A DNA stretch of 55,359 bases from Christensenella sp. UBA7862 (GCA_002500135.1 DLSM01000014.1:1-55359); one strand, 5' to 3'. Counted from the stretch's first letter, positions 8,372-18,364 are shown. The notes: generated by a model from the sequence alone, not told the origin. Translations and numbers: made by a program.

Positions 8372-9310
8372 TTGACTAATAAGGTTGTTTTAAGTGTTAA
8401 AGGACTTTGCAAAAAATATGGCAAAAGAATTGCCGTTAATAATCTTTCTTTCGATATTCACGAAGGAGAGATTTTTGGCTTTTTAGGGCCAAATGGCGCA
8501 GGCAAATCTACTGCCATAAAAATGATAACTGGGCTTGCAAAAATGGATAGCGGCGAGGTTTTAATTTGCGGTAAATCAATTAAAAAACAATTTGAACAAG
8601 CTATTTCCCTCGTTGGTGGAATTATTGAAAACCCAGAAATGTATAACAATCTTTCTGGCAGAAGTAACCTTGAACTGTTTGCAAGCCTGTCAAATGTATC
8701 TTCCCCAAAGAAAATTGATGAAGTTGGCAAAATTGTCGGACTGACAAGCAGATTGAAAGATAAAGTTGGGACTTATTCCCTTGGAATGAAGCAAAGACTT
8801 GGCATTGCACAAGCACTTTTGCATGACCCAAAACTACTTATTTTGGACGAGCCAACAAACGGACTTGACCCAGAAGGTGTTGTGGAACTTAGAAATTTCT
8901 TAAGAAAACTTGCGAGTGACAAAAAGATTGCAATTCTTGTTTCCAGTCACAATTTGGCTGAAATGGAACTTATGTGCGACACTGTGGGGATTATTAATCT
9001 TGGAACGCTGGATAGAATTGAACAGATGACCAAGGTGGATAAATCTGCGGGTGAGCAAGTTGCAATTCAAGTCAACTTCCCGAACTATGCTGGAAAACTT
9101 ATTTTGCAAAAATACGGCAAAAGAAAGTTGTCAATTATTAAAAATACACTTGTTATTGACCTCCCACATGACAAAATTCCAGAGGTCACAGCCCTACTCG
9201 TCGCGAATGGAATTTCAATATATTCCATAGTGGAAAGGAAGCAAAATCTTGAGAGTATTTTCCTTGAAACAATAAACAAAAGAGCGTTACCCTCTCCCAA
9301 AGTGGACTAA
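8372..9310 (+). CDS. ABC exporter ATP-binding protein (ABC-2/BcrA type)
   Basis: 312 residues with a TTG start placed 8 nt after AAGGAG (8358-8363). All ATPase motifs are intact: Walker A GPNGAGKST (39-47), signature SLGMKQ (136-141), Walker B LLILDE (155-160) and the H-loop in VSSHN. The C-terminal ~95 residues form the extra domain common in drug and peptide exporters. It energises the permease encoded 12 nt downstream. Substrate is unknown; bacitracin/lantibiotic-type self-protection or envelope-stress export is the usual family role. Confidence 0.92.
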   Translation: MTNKVVLSVKGLCKKYGKRIAVNNLSFDIHEGEIFGFLGPNGAGKSTAIKMITGLAKMDSGEVLICGKSIKKQFEQAISLVGGIIENPEMYNNLSGRSNLELFASLSNVSSPKKIDEVGKIVGLTSRLKDKVGTYSLGMKQRLGIAQALLHDPKLLILDEPTNGLDPEGVVELRNFLRKLASDKKIAILVSSHNLAEMELMCDTVGIINLGTLDRIEQMTKVDKSAGEQVAIQVNFPNYAGKLILQKYGKRKLSIIKNTLVIDLPHDKIPEVTALLVANGISIYSIVERKQNLESIFLETINKRALPSPKVD

Positions 9311-9322
9311 AAAGGAGCAAAG

Positions 9323-11098
9323 ATGCGAAAAATATTTAGATTGACTAAAGGCGAAATTAAGAAGATTTTTTTAAGCCCAATAATATTTATTATGTCTGCT
9401 GTTCTCATTTTGGCATTGACAATAGCACCGAAATTCTTTTCTCCAGCGGAAAATGTAACAACTGCCTCGTCTGTTAGTTTAAGCGGCTATAAAGTTACTC
9501 AGATTTATGATAGTTTCAGTTCCGATTACAAATCAACATATGAAAATGCGTATAATAATGCACTTAGTGACTACCAAACATTCATAAACAATGCAAAAAA
9601 TCAAACGAGCATTTTATCCAGCAAAATGGCGGAAATTAAACTCGCTTGGGAAAACTATAAAAATGGTGTTGTAGCAGCTGAGAGAGCAGAAACTGATGAA
9701 GAGATTGCAAGTTCAAAAAATAACTGTCTTAATTTACAAAGCACTTTAAGAGAGAAAATTATTGGACTTGAAGACTATTACAATGAAGTTATGCAAAGTC
9801 ATTCTTCCCCACTCATTTTGGTGACCGAGCAAAATGACACAGATATTCAAGATAACATTGGCAGAGCAAAATCAATTTTAGCATATACATCTGCCGAAAA
9901 AGACGCTGCATATTTTAGGAATATTCAAAATTTGCTTGAAAACTTTAATTCTTTGGCAAAACTTGAAAACAATTTATCGCTTGTTAAAAACTTGGAATAT
10001 TCAACAGATGATTTAAAAACAAATTTTGAAGTTATAAAAAAATTGGCTGATGAGAAACTGCCTGCTGCACTTGAAAAAGTGACAAGAATGAAAAGTGATG
10101 CTTCCCTTGATGCGGAGTTCGATGCAAATGAAAATAATCAAAATTTGATGAAAAATTTGATTGTAAGATACCTGTCGGCATGCAACAATGCCACTGAATC
10201 ATTGTCAAACGACTTAAAGAGCGTTATTGTCGCACAATATGGTGACACAAATATTTCTCAATATGTTGGGTATGAAAACTCAAATAGTTATAAGTTTTCT
10301 GAAAACAAATGTAAACACCTCTACTTGCTTGAAAACGATATGACTGATAGTGACTGTGCGGCTATGCTTTCTTTTAACAAAAATTCATCTGAAGAAACTA
10401 ACGCTTTTGATTATATGTATTTCGCAATGGAAATTGTAAGTATTGCAATAATTGCATTCACTGTTGTTTTGGGCGCTGGAATGATTGCCAAGGAACAAAG
10501 TGAAGGCACAATAAAATTGCTTGCAATAAGGCCATACAAACGCTGGAAAATTATAATTGCTAAGACATTTGCAACATTGTTTTTTGGGTTTGTATTTATG
10601 ATGATTTCCGCCATTGTCGCACTTATAACTGGCATAATCGTGTATGGGATATCCTTCCCTACAATGATAGTCGTGTTCAACGCAAGTTCGGTGTTTACAA
10701 TGCCAATTTGGGTTGTATTTCTTATATATCTTGCAAGTTTGATGGTTAAAATTTGGATTTATGCCCTACTTGCCATTGCAATTTCAACAATATTCAACTC
10801 TTATATTGCTTCAGTTTGTATTGCTGCTGGGATATACATCGCAAACATTGTTGTTACATTTGTGTCAAAAGGTGCAACATGGTTAAGATACAATATTTTC
10901 GCAAATATTGACTTATTCAAGTATTTCGGCGGAAGTTTTTCAACATCATTTAATTCAATGCAGAATTTGACTAACTTATTCGCTTCACCCGTTTTCCCCG
11001 GAACAAACTTTGCTGTGTCAATTATAATAATCGCCTCACTTGCAACCATTCTTAATGTTGCGATGCTAACTGTGTTTAGCAAGAAAGATATTGTTTAA
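9323..11098 (+). CDS. ABC-2 type permease with large extracellular insert
   Basis: 591 residues. One membrane helix lies near the N-terminus (about 18-38). A roughly 330-residue, mainly helical extracellular region follows (about 40-370), and then about six membrane helices to the C-terminus. ABC-2 exporters of the NatB/YhgE-like kind share this arrangement. AAAAGGAG precedes the ATG. It is the third and last gene of the PadR-ATPase-permease operon, which ends at a terminator shared with glyS. The substrate cannot be deduced. Confidence 0.85.
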   Translation: MRKIFRLTKGEIKKIFLSPIIFIMSAVLILALTIAPKFFSPAENVTTASSVSLSGYKVTQIYDSFSSDYKSTYENAYNNALSDYQTFINNAKNQTSILSSKMAEIKLAWENYKNGVVAAERAETDEEIASSKNNCLNLQSTLREKIIGLEDYYNEVMQSHSSPLILVTEQNDTDIQDNIGRAKSILAYTSAEKDAAYFRNIQNLLENFNSLAKLENNLSLVKNLEYSTDDLKTNFEVIKKLADEKLPAALEKVTRMKSDASLDAEFDANENNQNLMKNLIVRYLSACNNATESLSNDLKSVIVAQYGDTNISQYVGYENSNSYKFSENKCKHLYLLENDMTDSDCAAMLSFNKNSSEETNAFDYMYFAMEIVSIAIIAFTVVLGAGMIAKEQSEGTIKLLAIRPYKRWKIIIAKTFATLFFGFVFMMISAIVALITGIIVYGISFPTMIVVFNASSVFTMPIWVVFLIYLASLMVKIWIYALLAIAISTIFNSYIASVCIAAGIYIANIVVTFVSKGATWLRYNIFANIDLFKYFGGSFSTSFNSMQNLTNLFASPVFPGTNFAVSIIIIASLATILNVAMLTVFSKKDIV

Positions 11099-11112
11099 AA
11101 TAATGTTTAAGA

Positions 11113-11148
11113 TAAAAAATACCCCTCAATTATGAGGGATATTTTTTG
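11113..11148 (+). terminator. Bidirectional terminator between the ABC permease gene and glyS
   Basis: CCCTCA/TGAGGG stem (11123-11128, 11133-11138) with loop ATTA, flanked by A-tract on the left and T-tract on the right, so it works for both converging genes. Confidence 0.8.
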
Positions 11149-11153
11149 TTACA

Positions 11154-12533
11154 TTAACCATAAATTTTCTTAGTTATATAACTTTCAAGGTCGTCAATTT
11201 TGATGCGTTCTTGTTGCATTGTATCACGGTCACGAACAGTCACTGTGTTATCTTCAAGAGTGTCAAAATCGATTGTTACACAAAGTGGTGTACCTATTTC
11301 GTCATGTCTTCTATAACGTTTCCCAATGCTTCCCGATTCATCATAGTCACAGTTGAATTTCTGTCTTAGAGTGTTAAAAACTTCAGTTGCTTTTTCACTA
11401 AGATTTTTCTGCAAAGGAAGCACTGCGACCTTTATTGGTGCAAGACTTGGCAAAATCTTAAGCACAACACGAGTTTCGCCATTGTCCAATGTTTCTTCCG
11501 TATAAGCATTTGCAATAAGTGTTAAAAATAACCTGTCTGCCCCAACGGAAAATTCAACTATATATGGAATAAACTTTTCACCCGTCACTGGGTCTGTGTA
11601 AAGCATGCTTTTGCCCGAATATTCTTGGTGTCTTGTTAGGTCATAATTTGTTCTGTTGTGAATTCCGTTCAATTCTTCCCAGCCGAATGGGAAATTAAAT
11701 ATAATATCAGTTGCTGCTTTTGCATAGAATGCAAGTTTGTCATGGTCTTTGAATTTTAATTTTTCTTCTGGAAGTCCAAGAGATTTGTAAAAGTTCATGA
11801 CCTTATGTTTGTAAAGGTCAAAAAACTTTTCGTCATCGCCTTGTTTGCAGAAAAGTTGATATTCCATTTGTTCAAATTCAATAGTTCTGAAAACAAAGTT
11901 TCCTGGGGTAATTTCATTTCTGAATGACTTACCTATTTGTCCTATGCCAAATGGCACTTTTGCACGCATTGTACGTTGAACATTAAGGAAGTTAACATAC
12001 TCGCCTTGACAAGTTTCTGGACGAAGATAAATAATGTCGCTTGAGTCTTCTGTTACACCTCTTTTGGTTTGGAACATGAGGTTAAAATTTTTGATTTCAG
12101 TCCAATCGCATTTGCCGCAGTTTGGGCATTTAATGTTGTGTTCTGTTATGTATTTAAACATCTCTTCTTTGCTCATAAGGTCAACAGCCATTTCAACATC
12201 ATGTTTGTGATTGTAATCATTTATAAGACTATCTGCTCTGTGTCTTGTTTTGCAATTTTTGCAATCCATCTTTGGGTCAGAAAACGAAGCCACATGCCCG
12301 CTTGCTTCCCAAACTCTTGGGTTCATCAAAATGGCGCAGTCAACACCATAGCTGTTTGCATCTTTGGTCACAAAATAGTCCCACCATGCTCTTTTTATGT
12401 TGTTTTTAAGTTCTACGCCCAGTGGGCCATAATCCCATGTGTTTGCAAGTCCGCCATATATTTCGCTGCCTGGGAACACAAAGCCTCTATTTTTGCAATA
12501 TGCAACCAATTTTTGCATTGTTACTTCATTCAT
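11154..12533 (-). CDS. glyS: Glycyl-tRNA synthetase, single-chain alpha2 type
   Basis: 459 residues, the length of the bacterial homodimeric (eukaryotic-like) GlyRS rather than the alpha2beta2 form. Class II core motifs include FRNEITPGNFVFRTIEFEQM (motif 2 region) and VGADRLFL (motif 3). The C-terminal anticodon-binding domain begins around LPSLAPIKVAVLPL. A zinc-ribbon-like insert with paired cysteines (CKNC, CPNCGKC) lies near residues 90-145. It attaches glycine to tRNA-Gly in the cytoplasm. It lies 16 nt downstream of ackA on the same strand and may be read from the ackA promoter as well as its own. Confidence 0.96.
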   Translation of the reverse strand: MNEVTMQKLVAYCKNRGFVFPGSEIYGGLANTWDYGPLGVELKNNIKRAWWDYFVTKDANSYGVDCAILMNPRVWEASGHVASFSDPKMDCKNCKTRHRADSLINDYNHKHDVEMAVDLMSKEEMFKYITEHNIKCPNCGKCDWTEIKNFNLMFQTKRGVTEDSSDIIYLRPETCQGEYVNFLNVQRTMRAKVPFGIGQIGKSFRNEITPGNFVFRTIEFEQMEYQLFCKQGDDEKFFDLYKHKVMNFYKSLGLPEEKLKFKDHDKLAFYAKAATDIIFNFPFGWEELNGIHNRTNYDLTRHQEYSGKSMLYTDPVTGEKFIPYIVEFSVGADRLFLTLIANAYTEETLDNGETRVVLKILPSLAPIKVAVLPLQKNLSEKATEVFNTLRQKFNCDYDESGSIGKRYRRHDEIGTPLCVTIDFDTLEDNTVTVRDRDTMQQERIKIDDLESYITKKIYG

Positions 12534-12548
12534 AATAATACCTTCTTT

Positions 12549-13751
12549 TTATTCTTCCACAACTTCTTTTGTTTGACGAGCGATTGAAAGTTCTTCATCT
12601 GTTGGAATGACATAAACAGCAACTTTCGAATCTTCTTTTGAAATTCTATAATTTATGCCACGAACGAAGTTGTTATTTCTATCTTTATCAAATTTTACGC
12701 CAAGATAGTCAAGTCCGTCCATAATTTCTTCTCTTATATCTGCTCTGTTTTCGCCAGTTCCAGCACTGAAAGCAATTGCGTCAACACCGCCCATGACTGC
12801 TGCATATGCCCCGATATATTTTTTGACAGCATAGACAAATTTTTGAACAGCGAGTTTGCATTTTTTGTCGCCTTTTTCAGCATTTGCCAAAACATCACGC
12901 ATATCGTTGCTAAGTTCACTTATGCCAAGAAGTCCACTCTTCTTGTTTAGAATTGTAAGCATTTCGTGAATGTTATAGCCTTTTTTGTCCATAACATATT
13001 CGATAACTGCTGGGTCAATGTCGCCGCTTCTTGTTCCCATAACAAGTCCTTCAAGTGGGGTGAAGCCCATTGAAGTGTCAACGCATTTGCCATGATTTAC
13101 TGCACAGACGCTTGCACCGTTTCCAAGGTGGCAAGAAATTATTTTAAGTTTCTTTATGTCCTTGTCAAGTTCCTTTGCAACTTCTTTCGCAATAAACTCG
13201 TGGCTTGTTCCATGGAAGCCATATTTTCTTACGCCCATCTCTTTGCACCAAGCATATGGAAGAGCATACATATATGCATAGTCTGGCATTGTTGCGTGAA
13301 AGGCTGTATCAAAAATACAGACATTTTTCTTCCCTGGCATAACTTTCATGCAAGCTTCAATTCCTTGAATGTTTGCTGGCATATGAAGTGGTCCCAATGG
13401 GATATAACTTTTAAGGTCTTTCATAACCTTATCATTTACAAGAGTAGCCTTTTTATATTTGCCGCCACCATGCAACACCCTATGTCCAATGGCAGAGATT
13501 TCATCAAGTGACTTGATAACCCCAATTTTCTTGTCAACCAAAGCGTCAAGAACAAGTTTCAAACCTTCTGCATGGTTTTCCATGTCTTGTTTGATAACTG
13601 TTGCATTGCCATTTGCTTTGTGAGTAAGTTGAGATGCTCCCTTTTCTCCTATTCTTTCTACAAGCCCTTTTGCAATAACTTTTTCGCCGTCCATGTCAAT
13701 AAGTTGATATTTAATGGAGCTGCTGCCTGCGTTTACAACCAAAATTTTCAT
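12549..13751 (-). CDS. ackA: Acetate kinase
   Basis: 400 residues, typical length. ASKHA-family motifs are intact: NAGSSSIKYQL at the N-terminus, GFHGTSH, CHLGNGASV and FSAGTGENR. It converts acetyl phosphate and ADP to acetate and ATP, the energy-yielding step of acetate fermentation. The upstream gene on the same strand is pta, giving the complete acetyl-CoA to acetate route, and ackA has a strong promoter of its own. Confidence 0.97.
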   Translation of the reverse strand: MKILVVNAGSSSIKYQLIDMDGEKVIAKGLVERIGEKGASQLTHKANGNATVIKQDMENHAEGLKLVLDALVDKKIGVIKSLDEISAIGHRVLHGGGKYKKATLVNDKVMKDLKSYIPLGPLHMPANIQGIEACMKVMPGKKNVCIFDTAFHATMPDYAYMYALPYAWCKEMGVRKYGFHGTSHEFIAKEVAKELDKDIKKLKIISCHLGNGASVCAVNHGKCVDTSMGFTPLEGLVMGTRSGDIDPAVIEYVMDKKGYNIHEMLTILNKKSGLLGISELSNDMRDVLANAEKGDKKCKLAVQKFVYAVKKYIGAYAAVMGGVDAIAFSAGTGENRADIREEIMDGLDYLGVKFDKDRNNNFVRGINYRISKEDSKVAVYVIPTDEELSIARQTKEVVEE

Positions 13752-13788
13752 AATTTTCTCCTTAATGTATTAAAATTTATCAATATAG

Positions 13789-13817
13789 ATTATATAATCT
13801 TTTTCAAATAAATGCAA
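13789..13817 (-). promoter_or_regulatory. ackA promoter
   Basis: On the minus strand TTGCAT (13812-13817), a 17-bp spacer and a perfect TATAAT (13789-13794), followed by AAGGAG before the ackA ATG. Confidence 0.7.
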
Positions 13818-13847
13818 CAATCTTTTGCATTGTTTATAAAAAATGTT

Positions 13848-14846
13848 TTAGTTTTTCCCAGCTTGAAGTGATGTGATTGCTGTCATAATGACAATATCCC
13901 TTACACTGCACCCACGTGACAAATCGTTACATGGTTTATTCAGCCCTTGCATTATAACTCCCACTGCACTAAGTTTTCCCGTTCGCTGCATTATCTTATA
14001 TCCTATATTCCCCGAATTGAGTTCTGGAAAAATAAGAACATTTGCTTTACCCGCCACCTTGCTATCTTTTGCCTTGACCTTAGCAACTTCTGGCATAACT
14101 GCACAATCAAACTGCATCTCTCCGTCTATACAGAGTTTTGATTGTTTAAGTTTATCTGACGCTTGTCTAACTTTATTTACAATTTCATTTTTATCTCCGC
14201 CACTGCCTAAAGTAGAAAAAGAAAGCATGGCAATTTTTGGCTCTATGTTGCAAAGCGTTTTTGCTGTGTCAGCTGTTGCAAATGCTATGTCACATAGTTC
14301 ATCTGCTGTTGGGTTTGGGTTTAAGGCACAATCGGCAAGGAGCATAACATTGTTTTCTCCCATATTGAGTTTCTTTGTCCCTATCATAATAAAGCATGAT
14401 GAAACAGTCTTAATTCCTTTCTTTGCTTTTATAATCTGTAGTGCGGGTCTTAGGACATTGGCTGTTGGTCCCTCCGCCCCCCCTAACGCGCCGTCAGCAT
14501 AACCGCATTGCACAAGCATTGTTGCAAAGTAGTAATTATCATTCAAAAGTTCCTCTGCTTGTTCTTTTGTTAGCCCCTTATCCCTTCTTATTCTTAGTAA
14601 TTCATTCAATAATTCTTCCCTTAAGTCAGAGGTTTTAGGGTTTATTATAGTTCCGCCATGGATATGATGAGATTTAAGTTTTGCTGCAAGTGATTGCTCA
14701 TTGCCAAGCATTGTGACATTTGCAATCTTGTGTTTTAGGATATAGCATATTGCATTAAGAGTTCTTTCGCTGAAGTCCGCCTCTGGAAAAACTATATTCT
14801 TAATATCCCTCTTTGCCATTTTGATAAAATTTTTTTCCGTAAACAT
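13848..14846 (-). CDS. pta: Phosphate acetyltransferase
   Basis: 332 residues, the short Pta form typical of Firmicutes, without the DRTGG regulatory region. Family hallmarks include GGAEGPTANVLRPALQ and the C-terminal NVLIFPELNSGNIGYK segment with QGLNKPCNDLSRG. It makes acetyl phosphate from acetyl-CoA and phosphate and works with the acetate kinase encoded downstream. AAGGAG precedes the ATG. A patatin gene ends 21 nt upstream, so the two may share a transcript. Confidence 0.96.
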   Translation of the reverse strand: MFTEKNFIKMAKRDIKNIVFPEADFSERTLNAICYILKHKIANVTMLGNEQSLAAKLKSHHIHGGTIINPKTSDLREELLNELLRIRRDKGLTKEQAEELLNDNYYFATMLVQCGYADGALGGAEGPTANVLRPALQIIKAKKGIKTVSSCFIMIGTKKLNMGENNVMLLADCALNPNPTADELCDIAFATADTAKTLCNIEPKIAMLSFSTLGSGGDKNEIVNKVRQASDKLKQSKLCIDGEMQFDCAVMPEVAKVKAKDSKVAGKANVLIFPELNSGNIGYKIMQRTGKLSAVGVIMQGLNKPCNDLSRGCSVRDIVIMTAITSLQAGKN

Positions 14847-14867
14847 ATTTACTCCTTGACCTATCTC

Positions 14868-15656
14868 TTACTCTTTCATATTTAGCATTTTCTTAATTTC
14901 TGGCAGTATTTTCTTTGCATATTTTTCGCCATAAGCAATGCTCTTTGTTATATCACTGGCGGAAAACTTATCAAACGAAACATTTGGCTGGTCTATCTTT
15001 ATATAAACATCACCCTTATCTGCAATTTGTTTAACATGATTTGATGTTAATAAGTTTGTTGCACTTATAACAACATCAACTGCAGATTTCAAGTGATTTT
15101 GTTTTTTATAATACGTGCAGACGTCAACAGATATTATTTTTGTTGCTCCGAGGCGTCTTGCGTCTTCCACTGGGAGATTGTCGCTTATCCCACCGTCAAC
15201 AAGGCACATTTTGTCAATTTTAACTGGTCTGAAAATGCCTGGGATGGACATGCTTGCTCTGATTGCTTGGACAAGGGGACCTTTTTCAAAAACATATTTA
15301 TTTCCACTTACCAGGTCGCTTGCCACACAGCAGAACTTCTTTTCACAGTCTTCTATGTTTTTATCTCCTACAAGATTTGAGAAGAACTTTGTCACTTTTT
15401 TGCCGTACAAAAGTCCTTCATTAAAAACACCAAATAAGTTGACATCTACTATTCTATTCCTAGAAAAGTTTCTAAGAGTTTCTTCCATTTGTTTTATTGA
15501 CATTCCTGCACTATAAAGCCCACCTACAATAGCCCCCATTGATGTGCCAGCGATAATGTCAACTGGGATGTTGTTTTTCTCCAAAACTTTCAGAACTCCT
15601 ATATGTGCAAAGCCATATGCAGAGCCACCACTTAAAACTAATCCAACCTTTTCCAT
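14868..15656 (-). CDS. Patatin-like phospholipase (RssA/YchK type)
   Basis: 262 residues from the ATG at 15656, chosen because GGAGG lies directly upstream; a longer in-frame start six codons earlier has no such site. The Ser-Asp dyad is clear: oxyanion loop GGSAYG (10-15), nucleophile elbow GTSMG with Ser39, and Asp154 in DGG. Members hydrolyse acyl ester bonds of membrane lipids or lysophospholipids. No signal peptide, so a cytoplasmic or membrane-surface enzyme. First gene of a likely patatin-pta run. Confidence 0.9.
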   Translation of the reverse strand: MEKVGLVLSGGSAYGFAHIGVLKVLEKNNIPVDIIAGTSMGAIVGGLYSAGMSIKQMEETLRNFSRNRIVDVNLFGVFNEGLLYGKKVTKFFSNLVGDKNIEDCEKKFCCVASDLVSGNKYVFEKGPLVQAIRASMSIPGIFRPVKIDKMCLVDGGISDNLPVEDARRLGATKIISVDVCTYYKKQNHLKSAVDVVISATNLLTSNHVKQIADKGDVYIKIDQPNVSFDKFSASDITKSIAYGEKYAKKILPEIKKMLNMKE

Positions 15657-15756
15657 TTTTCCTCCAAAAATCAATTTACATTATATGTTATTCCACAAAT
15701 AAAGTAAAATTATTTTTAAATGTTATATAAACTTTTGAAAAAAAATAAAATATAAC

Positions 15757-16743
15757 ATGACTAAGATTAAAAAATTTTTTATTGCAAATGTGGACATGTT
15801 ATTTTGTTTTCTTCTTTTGGCGTTGATATTTGTTGTATGTCTTAACCCTTCGCCATATATATCTGCAACATACAAGGGTTTTTGTGTTTGGGCAAAGATT
15901 GTTTTACCTAGTTTATTTATGTTCTTTATTTTGACAAAACTCTTGATGCAAATGAATGGGTCTTTTAAGATGTTTGGATTTCTGGACAAGCCCTTTAAGA
16001 AAATGTATGGGGTAAATAAATATGGCGGATATGTTTTTTTGATGAGTATTTTATCAGGTTATCCCATCGGGGCAAAACTCACAAGCGAGTTTTATGAGCA
16101 AGGGCTAATATCGCAAAGCGAGGCACGAAGAATGTTAAGTTTTACATCAACGTCTGGACCTATGTTTGTTGTTGGAAGCGTTGCCATAAAAATGTTTAAC
16201 AATGTTAAACTTGGAATTGTAGTCTTTATTTGTCATATTTTATCCTCTCTGATAAATGGCTTTCTGTATAGGAAAACTGAACTATCAGATACAACTATAA
16301 CTCCGCTGCCAACTGGGAAAACTGCCACGAAGCAAACATTAAATGACATTATGCTAAACTCCATTATTTCACTTCTTATGGTGGGTGGATATATAGCCTT
16401 GTGTTTTTGCTTGTTAGAGGGACTTTTGCACAATCAAATTGGGAGTGCTATAAATAGTTTTCTCACACAGACATTTGGGAATGACTTTTTGACACCTATT
16501 ATAAGTGGAATTGTTGAAGTGACAAATGGATGTGTTTCACTATCAAGTATAGGTGGAAATTTAAGAGCGGTGTGCGTCATTCTAACTTGTCTTACATCAT
16601 TTGGCGGGCTATCCATACACCTTCAAAGCCAAATGTTTGCAAGTAAATGTGGGATAAAATATTCATTCTTTCTTAAAACAAAAACAACACAAACGCTAAT
16701 TTCGCTTGTGTTGAGTTTGATTGCTTGTTTAATATTTTTTTAA
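15757..16743 (+). CDS. ylbJ: YlbJ-like sporulation integral membrane protein
   Basis: 328 residues with about eight predicted membrane helices. The conserved family signature is visible in LSGYPIGAKLT, the following EARRMLSFTSTSGPMFVVGSVA and the WAKIVLPSLFMFFIL segment. In Bacillus subtilis YlbJ is made in the mother cell and is needed for proper spore formation. The stop codon overlaps the 3' end of a convergent unknown gene by 4 bp. A divergent patatin gene lies upstream. Confidence 0.8.
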   Translation: MTKIKKFFIANVDMLFCFLLLALIFVVCLNPSPYISATYKGFCVWAKIVLPSLFMFFILTKLLMQMNGSFKMFGFLDKPFKKMYGVNKYGGYVFLMSILSGYPIGAKLTSEFYEQGLISQSEARRMLSFTSTSGPMFVVGSVAIKMFNNVKLGIVVFICHILSSLINGFLYRKTELSDTTITPLPTGKTATKQTLNDIMLNSIISLLMVGGYIALCFCLLEGLLHNQIGSAINSFLTQTFGNDFLTPIISGIVEVTNGCVSLSSIGGNLRAVCVILTCLTSFGGLSIHLQSQMFASKCGIKYSFFLKTKTTQTLISLVLSLIACLIFF

Positions 16744-17528
16744 GAATAGAACTGGAAACAAATTTCGTTTATCTCGTGGACTTCATTTTTAATCAAACGT
16801 TCACGATAAGAAAATTCATTCAGTGACATGACAAGTGCCACAACAATGTTCATTTTTCTTAGTCCACAGGCTTCTTTCATTGCTCTTGTAAGGAGCAAAA
16901 TATTTGCACGTCTGTCTGTTGTTTTGCTGTTTTGAAGCTTCTCTTCAATTAAAGAACATTTCCTTGCAATTCCGTCAAAAAGAAGTGCTGTGTCATCTTG
17001 CACAGGTTCTGGCTTAGGTTCTTCTTTTTCTTCCATTGTAGGCTTTTCTTCAAGGACGTTTGGTGCTGTTACATCTTCAAAATTTCCTTCACCATTTGGC
17101 ATACTCCCAAATACTCTTGCAACGGAATTTTTGAATGGAAGAATGAACTTCTGTGAGAACATGGCATATTCTTCCCTTTGTGATGTTGCATATGGGAAAG
17201 TTGTTGACAAAAGGTCGCTGAAATCAATTCGCTTGCTATCAATTTCCACAAGCATTGCAAAAACAAAAGAAATTATGCTCTGGGCGTCACTTGGCAATGA
17301 AAAATCTTTCCCTTGCTCGTCTGCTTGGGCTTTTAGTGCTGTGTATTCCTTTTTAAAGTCATAATTTATAAGGCTTTCTGCCATAAGATTGTAAATTTCC
17401 TTTGAAGTGGAAATTGCTCGCAATATTTTGGATATTTTTATGTCCGCAAGGATAAATTTTCCTTGAATGAACTCGTCACAAGAGTTCAAAAAGTTCTCAA
17501 GGCCGTCTGGCTTTAAATTTTCTCCCAT
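16740..17528 (-). CDS. Unknown protein, helical
   Basis: 262 residues, not recognised. Two predicted helical regions (about 1-145 and 190-262) flank a Glu/Pro-rich linker (about 150-185, with a KPTMEEKEEPKPEP-like stretch). No signal peptide or membrane segment, so probably cytoplasmic. Good AGGAGG-type ribosome binding site. Its 3' end overlaps ylbJ by 4 bp in convergent orientation, and it is divergent from the DUF4364 gene. Confidence 0.7.
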   Translation of the reverse strand: MGENLKPDGLENFLNSCDEFIQGKFILADIKISKILRAISTSKEIYNLMAESLINYDFKKEYTALKAQADEQGKDFSLPSDAQSIISFVFAMLVEIDSKRIDFSDLLSTTFPYATSQREEYAMFSQKFILPFKNSVARVFGSMPNGEGNFEDVTAPNVLEEKPTMEEKEEPKPEPVQDDTALLFDGIARKCSLIEEKLQNSKTTDRRANILLLTRAMKEACGLRKMNIVVALVMSLNEFSYRERLIKNEVHEINEICFQFYS

Positions 17529-17711
17529 AGTTCCTCCTAATTACACACTACATATTAGCACAAACTAAAATAAAATAAAAACATTTTTCGCTAAAATGTT
17601 ACAAAAAGAGAAATGTTGATAAAAATTTTAATTTTCATCAAAAATAGCGGTCAAATGATTGATTTTTGTTTTATCTTGTGATATAAACTTTTTGGACAAT
17701 TAGGAGAAATG

Positions 17712-18272
17712 ATGAACAAGGTTTATGACGAAACATTAAACAAACTTTTGCTACTTTTTGTGTTTGACCGCATGGAAATTCCTTTGACGGAAAATTCAAT
17801 CATAGACATTTGCACAAGCAGAAATGATTGGCTGAAATATATGGAATGTAAAGAAGCTTTGATGCAACTGGTTGATGTTAATTTTATTAGCAAACTTACC
17901 CCAATTGGTGCAGCGTCAGAAATTGACCCAAGAGATGAAAGATTTACAATAACACCAGAAGGAAGAAATTGCATTGCAAACTTTGTTACCAGAATTAAGC
18001 CACACATTCGAGAAGAAATAACAGAATATGCAAAGCAAAACAGAATGGTCTTTAAGCGTAGTCAAGAGTATGTTTCGGAATATTTTAAAAACGCTGACGG
18101 CACTCACACAGTTGTATTCAAAATTAAGGAACCCCTTGTTGCTCAACCCTTATTTGAAATTAAACTTAAAACAGTGACACGAAATGCAGCCGTTCTTGCG
18201 GGCAAAAAATGGAATGAAAAGGCACCACAGATTTACGAATATATTTATGAAAACTTGATTTCTGACAGCTAA
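17712..18272 (+). CDS. DUF4364 family winged-helix protein
   Basis: 186 residues matching the DUF4364 family of Clostridia, with an N-terminal winged helix (NKLLLLFVFDRMEIPLTENSI, then FTITPEG) and a beta-rich C-terminal half. The second of two tandem ATGs (17712) is preferred because GGAG at 17703-17706 is 5 nt away, against 2 nt for the first. Function is unproven; the fold suggests transcriptional regulation. It precedes the CofE-like gene by 92 nt. Confidence 0.8.
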   Translation: MNKVYDETLNKLLLLFVFDRMEIPLTENSIIDICTSRNDWLKYMECKEALMQLVDVNFISKLTPIGAASEIDPRDERFTITPEGRNCIANFVTRIKPHIREEITEYAKQNRMVFKRSQEYVSEYFKNADGTHTVVFKIKEPLVAQPLFEIKLKTVTRNAAVLAGKKWNEKAPQIYEYIYENLISDS

Positions 18273-18364
18273 TTTTGGCACCATTTTAAAATGTTTTGGC
18301 ACAAAAAATGGCTTGTTTTGCAGTAAAAAATAGGATAAAATCATATAAAAGAGGTTAAAAAAAA

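Noticed and set aside
18273..18310. Two TTTTGGCAC copies as sigma-54 promoters
   Set aside because: The TTGC element at the right spacing is missing after each TGGCAC.
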